The position numbers and the translations under genes are program-made. From a virus, in the IMG/VR virus record IMGVR_UViG_3300017743_002322, positions 1-30,551 of that record: 30,551 bases of DNA; one strand, given 5' to 3'. Below, in pieces: positions 1 through 5,987 of the stretch (its first letter is position 1; the number at the start of each line of letters is the position of its first letter). Under the pieces are notes generated by a model. It ran no database searches. It saw nothing but the letters and a program-made list of their open reading frames with translations, and was not told the origin of the DNA.

Positions 1-48
1 CCTCCAAAAACGGCCGGGCAGGATGTCACCTACGTGGATTGTTTTTGA
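1..48 (+). CDS. possible C-terminal tail of a plus-strand gene (partial)
   Basis: Frame 1 of the plus strand is open from the window edge and ends at TGA (46-48), giving 15 residues that finish ...DVTYVDCF. The stop directly abuts the stop of the convergent peroxiredoxin gene. The stretch is markedly richer in G and C than its surroundings. Only the tail is visible, so no product can be named. It may equally be intergenic sequence read by chance; the opposite strand of the same 48 bases ends in GGAGG at the window edge, which could be a ribosome binding site for a minus-strand gene lying outside. Confidence 0.3.
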   Translation, partial: PPKTAGQDVTYVDCF

Positions 49-567
49 TTAGGCTCCCCTAAGAAAATCTAATACTGTTTCAGGTGATGTTTCTCCATAA
101 GGGTCAGTTTCACAATCATCAGATTTACCAGGTTCGACAAACATCTTTTCGACCACGCCATCATTTACAATCATAGCATATCTCCAAGACCTTGCACCAA
201 AACCTAGGTTATCTTTCTTTACAATCATATCCATTCCAGCAGTAAATTCGCATGAACCATCTGGTATAAATTCAACATTTTTAACGCGTTGGTCTTGTAA
301 CCAAGCATTCATAACGAAAGAATCATTACATGATATACAATAAATATTATCAATTCCTTCTGCTTTAAAATCCTCAAACCTTGCTTCATAGCCAGGTACT
401 TGGAAGTTAGAACATGTTGGAGTAAACGCACCAGGTAAGCTGAATACAACTACCCTTTTACCACCAAAATAATCAGCAGTCGTTGGATGTTGCCATTCAA
501 AATCACCAGTATCTATATTTCGAGAGCGAGTTTTAAATGTTACGTCGGGTATTCTTTTAGTTTCCAT
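49..567 (-). CDS. peroxiredoxin (Prx5/AhpC-TSA type)
   Basis: A 172-residue thioredoxin-fold peroxidase that would reduce H2O2 and alkyl hydroperoxides in the cytoplasm of the infected cell. The signature PGAFTPTCS lies at about residues 45-53, with the peroxidatic cysteine at 52; two further cysteines (about 77 and 80) could act in resolution. The later FGARSWRYAMIVNDG segment is typical of the Prx5 group, and the length is normal for it. It follows hsp20 by about 50 bp on the same strand, with a perfect 7-bp hairpin between them. It probably belongs to the same late-promoted stress-protection unit. Family assignment is firm; its electron donor is unknown, though the phage carries its own glutaredoxin at 12.4 kb. 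Confidence 0.93.
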   Translation of the reverse strand: METKRIPDVTFKTRSRNIDTGDFEWQHPTTADYFGGKRVVVFSLPGAFTPTCSNFQVPGYEARFEDFKAEGIDNIYCISCNDSFVMNAWLQDQRVKNVEFIPDGSCEFTAGMDMIVKKDNLGFGARSWRYAMIVNDGVVEKMFVEPGKSDDCETDPYGETSPETVLDFLRGA

Positions 568-589
568 AATATATTCCTATTTAGTTAGT

Positions 590-610
590 GAGAGGGCATT
601 ACACCCTCTC
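590..610. other. perfect 7-bp inverted repeat between hsp20 and prx
   Basis: GAGAGGG (590-596) and CCCTCTC (604-610) flank a 7-nt loop. There is no T-run after the stem on the minus strand, so this is not a convincing intrinsic terminator. It may be an mRNA stability or processing hairpin separating the hsp20 and peroxiredoxin messages. Confidence 0.5.
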
Positions 611-617
611 GTCAAAG

Positions 618-1070
618 TTATTCTACTAAGAATTCCTTTTTGTTATCGATTTTAATTTTCTGTGGCTTCTTGTGGTCTGGAATAATTCTTTCCAATCCAA
701 TAGTCAATAAACCATCTTTGAAGCTAGCTCCGACGACTTCAATGTCATCTGCAAGAGTAAAGCTTCGAGTGAATTTCCTTTTAGAAATTCCTTTGTGAAC
801 AAAATCATCACCACCATTATCTGTATCATATACAGACTTAATAGTTAATTGATTTTCTTTAACTTCAATATCTACATCTTTATCTGAAAGACCTGCTAAG
901 GCAAGTTCAATAGAGAACTTTAGCTCGTCTTTAGAAGCGCGAATATTGTAAGGTGGAAAACCTGATTGCGTTTGTCTAGCAGGGTGGTTTTCAATTTCGA
1001 CCAATCTATCAAAGATTCGGTCAAAGCCCACTGTGAACGGGGCGAGGTTGTGTATATTAAATCCAGTCAT
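618..1070 (-). CDS. hsp20: small heat shock protein Hsp20 (IbpA-like)
   Basis: A 150-residue ATP-independent holdase chaperone of the alpha-crystallin family. An N-terminal arm (about 1-40) is followed by the alpha-crystallin domain (about 40-135), with the FTRSFTLADDIEV strand and the conserved GLLTIGL motif near residues 118-124, then a short basic tail. Hsp20 genes are common in marine T4-like phages, where a role in scaffold or head assembly or in stress tolerance is suspected. The start has a strong AAGGAG ribosome site. A T4-type late promoter (minus strand, 1164-1171) sits about 95 bp upstream, leaving a leader of about 85 nt with two hairpins. Late expression fits a role during virion assembly. 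Confidence 0.95.
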   Translation of the reverse strand: MTGFNIHNLAPFTVGFDRIFDRLVEIENHPARQTQSGFPPYNIRASKDELKFSIELALAGLSDKDVDIEVKENQLTIKSVYDTDNGGDDFVHKGISKRKFTRSFTLADDIEVVGASFKDGLLTIGLERIIPDHKKPQKIKIDNKKEFLVE

Positions 1071-1110
1071 TGTTATCTCCTTTTAAGCAAGATTATTGTT
1101 ATACTAAATT

Positions 1111-1159
1111 GGTGGCTGTTAGCACACCGCTTAATGTGAACCGATAATTCGTATTCACA
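1111..1159 (-). promoter_or_regulatory. structured 5' leader of hsp20 (two hairpins)
   Basis: On the transcript, the first hairpin pairs TGTGAA with TTCACA (1135-1159, with an inner CGA/TCG stem). The second pairs GGTG-GCT with AGC-CACC around a 3-nt loop with one bulged base (1111-1128). Long structured leaders are unusual in this tightly packed genome. I see no obvious pairing with the AAGGAG ribosome site, so a thermometer role is not shown. Confidence 0.4.
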
Positions 1160-1163
1160 ATTT

Positions 1164-1171
1164 TATTTATA
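1164..1171 (-). promoter_or_regulatory. T4-type late promoter (TATAAATA)
   Basis: The plus strand reads TATTTATA, so the minus strand has the exact T4 late consensus TATAAATA, used by gp55-RNA polymerase with the sliding clamp. It lies upstream of hsp20 and overlaps the stop codon of the RHH gene. gp55 and gp45 are both encoded in this window. Confidence 0.65.
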
Positions 1172-1316
1172 CAGACTGTGTATTTTGCTTGATAAAAATC
1201 TTAATAAAGTTTCTTATTTCACGAGATGCTGACGTATCATCATCTTTACATAGTTGTATGAATTCTTTTTTCTGTTCTTTGTTAATTTTAATAATTAACG
1301 TATCATCTTTAGTCAT
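1167..1316 (-). CDS. small ribbon-helix-helix (CopG/Arc-like) DNA-binding protein
   Basis: A 49-residue ORF. Residues 5-12 (DTLIIKIN) look like the DNA-contacting beta strand, followed by helix KEQKKEFIQLCKD (about 13-25), a turn, and helix TSASREIRNFIKIFIKQ (about 28-44). This is the classic RHH layout and size; RHH proteins dimerise to bind palindromes. The start is supported by AAGGTG 8 nt upstream. The gene has its own likely promoter (TTGTTA / 17 bp / TATATT, 1360-1388), and an 18-bp inverted repeat (1333-1350) lies just downstream of the -10 box, where a self-repressor would bind. The stop overlaps the late promoter for hsp20. The fold is inferred from the pattern only. Confidence 0.7.
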   Translation of the reverse strand: MTKDDTLIIKINKEQKKEFIQLCKDDDTSASREIRNFIKIFIKQNTQSV

Positions 1317-1332
1317 AATTAGTTCACCTTTT

Positions 1333-1350
1333 TGTCACACAAGTGTAACA
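1333..1350. promoter_or_regulatory. palindromic operator candidate
   Basis: TGTCACACAAGTGTAACA is a near-perfect inverted repeat: TGTnACAC and GTGTnACA arms around AA, with one mismatched pair. It lies between the -10 box and the start codon of the RHH gene, which suggests autoregulation. Confidence 0.55.
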
Positions 1351-1355
1351 ATTGA

Positions 1356-1363
1356 TATAAATA
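1356..1363 (+). promoter_or_regulatory. T4-type late promoter (TATAAATA), plus strand
   Basis: An exact TATAAATA lies on the plus strand, about 37 bp before the ATG of a possible 28-aa ORF. It physically overlaps the minus-strand promoter of the RHH gene, so early and late use would exclude one another. Confidence 0.5.
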
Positions 1364-1388
1364 TAATGTATATACTATATATTAACAA
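1360..1388 (-). promoter_or_regulatory. sigma70-like promoter of the RHH gene
   Basis: Minus strand: TTGTTA (1383-1388), a 17-bp spacer, then TATATT (1360-1365). This gives a start point inside or next to the inverted repeat at 1333-1350. It is weaker than the TTGACA/TATAAT promoters found elsewhere in the window. Confidence 0.45.
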
Positions 1389-1399
1389 AAGGTAATATC

Positions 1400-1486
1400 A
1401 TGCAATACATTAAAAAACAACTTAATAGCTTTCATTTACTAATGAAGCAGAACAGAATCCAAAACGTTTGGAGAAAAGTTCTTTAA
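1400..1486 (+). CDS. possible 28-aa basic peptide
   Basis: A short plus-strand ORF, starting MQYIKKQLNSF and rich in K, R, N and Q. It has an AAAAGG ribosome site 7 nt upstream and the late promoter TATAAATA about 37 bp upstream. It ends TAA four bases into the convergent dUTPase gene. The combination of late promoter, ribosome site and ATG supports translation, but the ORF is too short for statistical confidence and I recognise no family. It could instead be only the start of a late transcript antisense to dut. Confidence 0.35.
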   Translation: MQYIKKQLNSFHLLMKQNRIQNVWRKVL

Positions 1487-1989
1487 GTTCCAGTACTTCC
1501 TATACCACCTTTCCTATCAGTTTTCTGTAGCGGTGGTTCAGAAATTTCTACCAAATCATAAGTTTGTACAGGCTCTATAACACATTGTGCTAATCTTTCA
1601 CCGTGTACAATACGAATTAAACTATCTGATATATTGAGCGCCAAAATATGCGTTTCATCAACATAATCAGAATCTATAATACCTACACCATTACTTAATG
1701 CTAAACCTCTTTTAGAGGCTACACTACTACGAATATACATTTTCATAACGTGATGTTCAGGTATGTCGAAAATTAAACCTGTTGGAATCAGAGCTCTTTG
1801 CCCTGGATGTAGAAGAAAGGCAGGTTGACCTTCAATCTCTTTAGTTAATACTTCTACTTTTCTATTAACTGTATTATACGCTTTTATTTTTTCACCAGTC
1901 ACAAAGGCTGCAGACAAGTCAAAACAAGCACTGCCTGTGGTAGCGTAATTTGGAAAGATTGCACATTCTTTTGTTTTATAAACATTCAT
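1483..1989 (-). CDS. dut: dUTP pyrophosphatase (trimeric dUTPase)
   Basis: Hydrolyses dUTP to dUMP and pyrophosphate, keeping uracil out of phage DNA and feeding thymidylate synthesis (ThyX lies at 29.8 kb). The five trimeric-dUTPase motifs are present: GSACFDLSA (near 19-27), RSSVASKRGLAL, GVGIIDSDYVDE (with the catalytic Asp), GERLAQCVIEP and the C-terminal KGGIGSTG that closes over the substrate. An insertion of about 20 residues follows motif 1. I take the ATG at 1989; an in-frame TTG lies 6 bp upstream. The promoter -10 box (2003-2008) is so close that the mRNA would have only about 7 nt of leader. Length is about 168 residues. Confidence 0.93.
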   Translation of the reverse strand: MNVYKTKECAIFPNYATTGSACFDLSAAFVTGEKIKAYNTVNRKVEVLTKEIEGQPAFLLHPGQRALIPTGLIFDIPEHHVMKMYIRSSVASKRGLALSNGVGIIDSDYVDETHILALNISDSLIRIVHGERLAQCVIEPVQTYDLVEISEPPLQKTDRKGGIGSTGT

Positions 1990-2002
1990 AATCAATAACC
2001 AT

Positions 2003-2031
2003 ATTATAACATAAATTTATGTTTTTGTCAA
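2003..2031 (-). promoter_or_regulatory. early promoter for dut
   Basis: TTGACA (2026-2031), a 17-bp spacer and TATAAT (2003-2008) with TGT directly before it. The -35 box overlaps the end of regA. The spacer contains the 12-bp palindrome CATAAATTTATG. Confidence 0.85.
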
Positions 2032-2441
2032 CTACTTTTTGATGTTCCTATATTGTACTTGACTGTCAATTCCCAATCATCTTTTTCTTTATAAGAAATA
2101 ATTTTGATTTGGTTTAGCGATGCGACAGGGTCTTTCGTCTTTTCGGCATCTACAATTTTTACGAGTTCCCACTCTTCTAAAAGATTAACGATCGTGTTTC
2201 TACGAGCGTGGTCTTCTTCTGTAAAAGTATTATGCTTACCATCAAGGATAAACAATTCTTTAAAATGCAGAATTGAGTATCTACCCTTTTTGTGCAGTAT
2301 GTGACAGGACTGAAATAGTTTCTTATCTTTACGACTTGAAATACCAATCCTTGTGAGTGTTTCTTTAATTTTTAAGAAACTATCAGGCGTAGGAAGCGTT
2401 ACTTCAACGCCTACACCTCTAAAAATATCTTCTTGTTCCAT
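2028..2441 (-). CDS. regA: RegA translational repressor
   Basis: T4 RegA binds ribosome-binding regions of early mRNAs and represses their translation, including those of clamp and loader genes. The 137-residue product shows the family blocks FLKIKETLTRIGI, KDKKLFQSCHILHKKGRYSILHFKELF, the acidic-basic TEEDHARR region, a LLEEWELVKIV block and a WELTVKYNIG end. It is slightly longer than T4 RegA (about 122 aa), with an extra 10-residue N-terminus. The start has AAAGGTGA upstream. It is the last gene of the gp45-gp44-gp62 cluster, the order known from T4. Confidence 0.95.
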   Translation of the reverse strand: MEQEDIFRGVGVEVTLPTPDSFLKIKETLTRIGISSRKDKKLFQSCHILHKKGRYSILHFKELFILDGKHNTFTEEDHARRNTIVNLLEEWELVKIVDAEKTKDPVASLNQIKIISYKEKDDWELTVKYNIGTSKSS

Positions 2442-2516
2442 GATACATATTCACCTTTAATTATTATGTGACTGATGGTATATAACCACTATAGGATTAT
2501 TTATCTTTTTCAAAAC

Positions 2517-2915
2517 TTAACCACCTGTCACGAGGCGTGCATGGACATCTTTAAGTTGTTCTTCATTGAGAACTTTAAGATATTGTTTTGCTACAGTACG
2601 ATTACATTGGTATACTTCTTGGATTGCATCGAGATTAATATCTTTATCAGCCTTCGGCCATTTAGAGAATCTCTTACGCTTTCGCAATACAGCACGATAG
2701 TAGTCAAACTGTGCTGCTGGGAATAACTCATGTCGTTGATTCATTTCATTTGCATGAAGTATAGTATCTTCGAAGTTCGTAAACCCACGGTTAACAATAT
2801 ACGCATTGTATTGTTTTTCAATTAATTCTGGATTGTCGTTGTCTTTGATTATGTCTGCTTTAGTAAAAGATACAGCATTCATAAAATCAAATGGATTATA
2901 ATCACCCTTTGCCAT
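2517..2915 (-). CDS. 62: clamp loader small subunit gp62
   Basis: Partner of gp44 in the ATP-driven loader that opens the gp45 ring onto primed DNA. The 132-residue protein is recognised by position (between gp44 and RegA) and by the RKRKRFSKWPKA block that resembles T4 gp62; it is shorter than T4 gp62 (187 aa), as I would expect for the marine group. The start overlaps the end of the small zinc-ribbon gene by 14 bp, so the two are probably translationally coupled. A gap of about 75 bp to regA follows. In it the minus strand has GATAAATA (2498-2505), one base off the late consensus; I do not call it a promoter. Confidence 0.88.
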   Translation of the reverse strand: MAKGDYNPFDFMNAVSFTKADIIKDNDNPELIEKQYNAYIVNRGFTNFEDTILHANEMNQRHELFPAAQFDYYRAVLRKRKRFSKWPKADKDINLDAIQEVYQCNRTVAKQYLKVLNEEQLKDVHARLVTGG

Positions 2916-3090
2916 TTTGTATTTCCTCTATTCCTATGAGTATCTCATTAAAGTCTTTAGCGCAAGTTGCGCACATTTTGACTTCCGCTTCGCCATCTGA
3001 TGCTTGGTACTTTAGAGTGTATTCTTCACCTCCTTCAATACGCTCACTACAGTTAAAGCAATCATATGATTTGCGAAAATCAATTTTCAT
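2902..3090 (-). CDS. small CxxC-CxxC zinc-ribbon-like protein
   Basis: A 62-residue protein with C11-x2-C14 and C40-x2-C43 (CFNC...CATC), spacing that fits a single structural zinc ribbon; the rest is acidic. Its ATG shares the last A of the gp44 stop (TAATG), and its end overlaps the gp62 start by 14 bp, so it is wedged between the two clamp-loader subunit genes and translated with them. T4 itself has gp44 directly followed by gp62. The function is unknown; a role with the loader or clamp is only suggested by position. I do not recognise a named family. Confidence 0.8.
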   Translation of the reverse strand: MKIDFRKSYDCFNCSERIEGGEEYTLKYQASDGEAEVKMCATCAKDFNEILIGIEEIQNGKG

Positions 3091-4037
3091 TAGAGATACT
3101 CAGATTCAATCATAACTTCTGTTAGAAAAGCAACCATGTTAATCTCTTGGTCAGCTACAAAGTTACTCTTATACATATAGTCGGCTATGGTGACTACAAA
3201 TCCTGGTAATGTTTTAAACTCTACTCGTTCAGATGATGCATCGTATATTCTACGAAACATTTCATTCATGTCTTGGTCTGAGTTTCTTGCTACCCATTTA
3301 CGCATATTAGTAAAGTCTTTCGCTTTGAGTAAGTTAAATAACTCATCAATGCTTTCTTGTTTTAGATTTACAAATATACCTTCGTCAATTTTACCTGAAG
3401 CTGCATAAGATTGTAGTTCAGTTAATACTCTACGAAAGTCTGGGAAGTGTTTTTCAATAACTTTTGCTACAACTGCTTTATCGTAGTTAACATTCTCATT
3501 CTCAAGAATATTAATAACTCGTTTAAAGAATTGCATAGCAAGAGCTGGACGCTCTGTCTGTTCAATAGAGAAATCTACTTCAGATAACCTTGAACGGAGT
3601 GGAGCAATAATTCTGTTCTTAAAATTACAAGTAAATATAAATCCACAGTTCGCTGAATATTCTTCAATGAAATTACGAAGAGCAGGTTGTACATTAGCTG
3701 CACTAAGATAATCTGCTTCGTCAAAGATTACATATTTTCTGCCACCACTAAGGGAAACAGCACTTGCATAAGTTGAGATGTCATATCGAAGAGTGTCGAT
3801 ATTCACATTAAGGGAACCATTTTTAACGATATAGTCACAGCCCATTTCATCGAGCATAGCTTTAGCGATCGTAGTTTTACCTACTCCTGGTCCGCCGGTT
3901 AGTAATAAGTTTGGTACGTTTTCGTCGTTTACAAATTTACGAAACGTGTTTTTCATTTTGTCTGGTAAGATTGTGTCGTCTATAGATTGTGGACGATACT
4001 TTTCTACCCAGAGTACTTCATTTGTTTTGTGTTGCAT
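3090..4037 (-). CDS. 44: clamp loader large subunit gp44 (AAA+ ATPase)
   Basis: ATPase subunit of the sliding clamp loader. The 315-residue protein has the AAA+ hallmarks in order: WVEKYRP box II near residue 10, Walker A GGPGVGKTT (about 48-56), Walker B YVIFDEADYL (about 102-111), sensor 1 IFTCNFKNRI, and LRSRLSEVDF in place of the usual SRC box. The C-terminal collar region follows. Upstream are two tandem hairpins separating it from the 93-aa gene and gp45. Downstream it is coupled to the zinc-ribbon gene by TAATG. Length and motifs match T4 gp44. Confidence 0.97.
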   Translation of the reverse strand: MQHKTNEVLWVEKYRPQSIDDTILPDKMKNTFRKFVNDENVPNLLLTGGPGVGKTTIAKAMLDEMGCDYIVKNGSLNVNIDTLRYDISTYASAVSLSGGRKYVIFDEADYLSAANVQPALRNFIEEYSANCGFIFTCNFKNRIIAPLRSRLSEVDFSIEQTERPALAMQFFKRVINILENENVNYDKAVVAKVIEKHFPDFRRVLTELQSYAASGKIDEGIFVNLKQESIDELFNLLKAKDFTNMRKWVARNSDQDMNEMFRRIYDASSERVEFKTLPGFVVTIADYMYKSNFVADQEINMVAFLTEVMIESEYL

Positions 4038-4072
4038 AGGTCACCAATATCATAATATAAAAAATTAAAAGC

Positions 4073-4097
4073 GGGGATAAGCGTAAGCTGTATCCCC
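4073..4097 (-). terminator. intrinsic-terminator-like hairpin upstream of gp44
   Basis: GGGGATA (4073-4079) pairs with TATCCCC (4091-4097), with an inner AGC/GCT stem and a GTAA loop. Read on the minus strand, the stem is followed by GCTTTTAATTTTTTA. It lies after the 93-aa gene and before gp44, so it could attenuate clamp-loader expression relative to the clamp. Confidence 0.6.
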
Positions 4098-4114
4098 TGT
4101 TCTCGAGAAAGAGA

Positions 4115-4133
4115 GTTGGTCTAGTCAACCAAC
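4115..4133. other. 6-bp inverted repeat spanning a stop codon
   Basis: GTTGGT (4115-4120) pairs with ACCAAC (4128-4133) across the TAG stop of the 93-aa gene. It immediately precedes the terminator-like hairpin on the minus strand, making a tandem pair. Confidence 0.4.
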
Positions 4134-4402
4134 TTGTCAGCTAATTCACCAGCTGCTGGCATAGCTACATCCACTTCACCGTCCGCACCTTGTGGAGCTT
4201 CTTGTTGTGGCATGTTTTGTCTTAGGTAAGCTTCGAGCTTATTCCTTAACATTCCTACACCTGCTAGTTCATTACCTTGAAACCCGCCTCTTGTTGACAC
4301 TACGTCAATAAGTTGCAGGATTGTTGAGAGGTCGTTCATATTGATTACGACTTCTTCTTGCTGTTGCTGGCCACCGAAGTTGCCTTGTACTGCGTCATTC
4401 AT
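4121..4402 (-). CDS. conserved hypothetical protein next to gp45
   Basis: A 93-residue acidic protein. A Q/G-rich N-terminus (1-20) leads to a predicted helical core (VINMNDLSTILQLIDVVS, about 19-36), a GGFQGNELAGVGMLRNKLEAYL block (about 39-60) and a low-complexity P/Q/A/D-rich tail. The core pattern resembles small conserved proteins I associate with marine T4-like phages, but I cannot name a function. It follows gp45 by 8 bp and shares its promoter. It ends with TAG inside a hairpin. No catalytic motif, signal peptide or membrane segment is visible. Confidence 0.8.
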   Translation of the reverse strand: MNDAVQGNFGGQQQQEEVVINMNDLSTILQLIDVVSTRGGFQGNELAGVGMLRNKLEAYLRQNMPQQEAPQGADGEVDVAMPAAGELADKLVD

Positions 4403-4410
4403 AGTTTCAC

Positions 4411-5073
4411 CTATCCTTTATTATATGTTGACTTTGAATCTATTGCCACAAAGTAAGTGACGTTATCCCCTTTGAATTCTGAGATACCTTTTGAACAAAT
4501 GGTAACCTCATAATCCATCGGCATTAGCTTCAAGTTATCAGTTTTAATGATGACTTTAAACTCATCGTCAGTTTCACCAATTTCAACACCAAAGTCATCT
4601 GTGTTGTCGTTAGCGCTGTCGATTGCTTTCAGAGTACATTTGCCGTTTTCACCTACAAATGCAATCTCTGTGAACTGAAGAACTCCTGCCGCTTTAAGTA
4701 CTGAGGAAAGGTCACTTTCCGTTACACTTACTACGACGTCTTCAGATGGTATATTTATATCTTTTTCGGGCGGAGTGTGAATCATAGAGATGTCTGCGTA
4801 GACATACTTGGTTCGCCTCTTACCTTCTGAGATAGTAAAATACTTATCGCCAAACTCAACGTCTGGGTCATTATATAAGCCTAGAATTGACAGGAATCTA
4901 GATAAATCATATACACAAGCTTCGCTTGGTATTTCATCTGGGATTTCTGCAATTGCAATAAGCGTTTTTTCTGGAGTAATTGTCTTTAAGATATTACCGG
5001 GCTTCATCTGAATAGATTTGTTGATTGCGGTAAAAGACTTAAGGACACTCAAGGTTTCGTTAGAAAATTTCAT
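4411..5073 (-). CDS. 45: sliding clamp gp45
   Basis: Trimeric ring that tethers gp43 to DNA and also activates late promoters with gp55. At 220 residues it is close to T4 gp45 (228). The N-terminus (KFSNETLSVLKSFTAINKSI), the acidic LSILGLYNDPDVEF region and the C-terminal YFVAIDSKST match the clamp family; two PCNA-like domains are expected. It has its own strong promoter (5105-5133), giving a leader of about 25 nt with AGGAG. Expression above that of the loader subunits is expected, and a terminator-like hairpin lies downstream. Confidence 0.95.
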   Translation of the reverse strand: MKFSNETLSVLKSFTAINKSIQMKPGNILKTITPEKTLIAIAEIPDEIPSEACVYDLSRFLSILGLYNDPDVEFGDKYFTISEGKRRTKYVYADISMIHTPPEKDINIPSEDVVVSVTESDLSSVLKAAGVLQFTEIAFVGENGKCTLKAIDSANDNTDDFGVEIGETDDEFKVIIKTDNLKLMPMDYEVTICSKGISEFKGDNVTYFVAIDSKSTYNKG

Positions 5074-5104
5074 AATATAAATTTCTCCTAGTTTATGAAA
5101 GGTT

Positions 5105-5133
5105 ATTATAACACATTAGTGTGCATTTGTCAA
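5105..5133 (-). promoter_or_regulatory. early promoter for gp45
   Basis: TTGACA (5128-5133), a 17-bp spacer and TATAAT (5105-5110), preceded by TGT (extended -10). The -35 box overlaps the stop of the glycosyltransferase gene. Confidence 0.9.
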
Positions 5134-5987
5134 CCATTTTTGTAACTCTTTTTAGAAGAGGTACTATCTGCGGTTGCTGTTACTCCAAGCTCTGCAATGG
5201 AACCCATACCACCTTTAAAGATATATGTTCCTGTATGGTTTAGTTGCATCCAAGGACACATCCAAACTTTCAGACCCGCTTTGCGGGCTTGCTTACAGAA
5301 GAAATAATCTTCTGATAAGTAACGCTTAGAATCTGGGTCGATAACACAATCAAAGAAAGCTGTAATCTCTCTTGTGCCATCAAATTGTTCTGTTCTGACA
5401 TGGTCTGGTAGATATGATAACTCAGGATATGCATCACGATATTTCTCAAATGCTTCTCTACTGATTAACATAAATCCAGTTCCTGCTTCTTGTACTTCAA
5501 CAGGTTCACTCAATTTAAATTGTTGCATACCTTTAACTGGGTTGAATACAAAGTCTGATGTAAATCTTTCTAGTTCAAATGGATTCTCATCACTCTTGCC
5601 CATTTGAGCTGCCTTAGCTACTTTTTCCCATGCAATTGTTTTCTTAGGATAAGGTCCAGTTACAATAGGATATTCTTCAGGGTCTTGTAAATGTACACCA
5701 AGTAATGCTAAAGCATCACGAGGGTTAAATGCAACGTCTGCATCAATGAATAATAGATGAGAACAATCTGAACGCATGAATTCGTCTACTATATAGTTCC
5801 TAGCACGTTGTACAAGGCTCTCATTGAAAAGGAAATAGTATTTTAATGGGATACCATGAGTAGCACATAACATACTTAGATCGTTGGTAGCCTTCGTGTA
5901 AAGGCCTGTTGCTTGACCACCATACATTGGTGTGCCAACAAAAATACTATGTTTTCTTAGTTCTTCTGTTTTGATTTCAATTTTCAT
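5130..5987 (-). CDS. glycosyltransferase, GT-A (family 2-like)
   Basis: A 285-residue protein that would transfer a sugar from a nucleotide-sugar donor. It shows an N-terminal FVGTPMYGG strand, NESLVQRARNYIVDEFM helix, and HLLFIDADVAF with the metal-binding DxD near residues 97-99. A later EDYFFCKQARKAGLKVWM block (about 225-242) and a terminal LNHTGTYIF complete a GT-A layout. No membrane segment is seen. Its start overlaps the dexA stop by 4 bp (ATGA), so it closes the operon of glycosyltransferases, C5-methyltransferase and DexA. The acceptor is unknown: hydroxymethylated DNA, a virion protein or the host surface are options. Confidence 0.8.
   Translation of the reverse strand: MKIEIKTEELRKHSIFVGTPMYGGQATGLYTKATNDLSMLCATHGIPLKYYFLFNESLVQRARNYIVDEFMRSDCSHLLFIDADVAFNPRDALALLGVHLQDPEEYPIVTGPYPKKTIAWEKVAKAAQMGKSDENPFELERFTSDFVFNPVKGMQQFKLSEPVEVQEAGTGFMLISREAFEKYRDAYPELSYLPDHVRTEQFDGTREITAFFDCVIDPDSKRYLSEDYFFCKQARKAGLKVWMCPWMQLNHTGTYIFKGGMGSIAELGVTATADSTSSKKSYKNG

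Noticed and set aside
1189-1395. 68-aa plus-strand ORF
   Set aside because: It is antisense to the RHH gene, hydrophobic and low in complexity, with no ribosome site; the opposite strand has a convincing fold and signals.
2498-2505. Late promoter GATAAATA upstream of regA
   Set aside because: One base off the consensus in AT-rich sequence, and RegA is an early-type gene; not enough to call.
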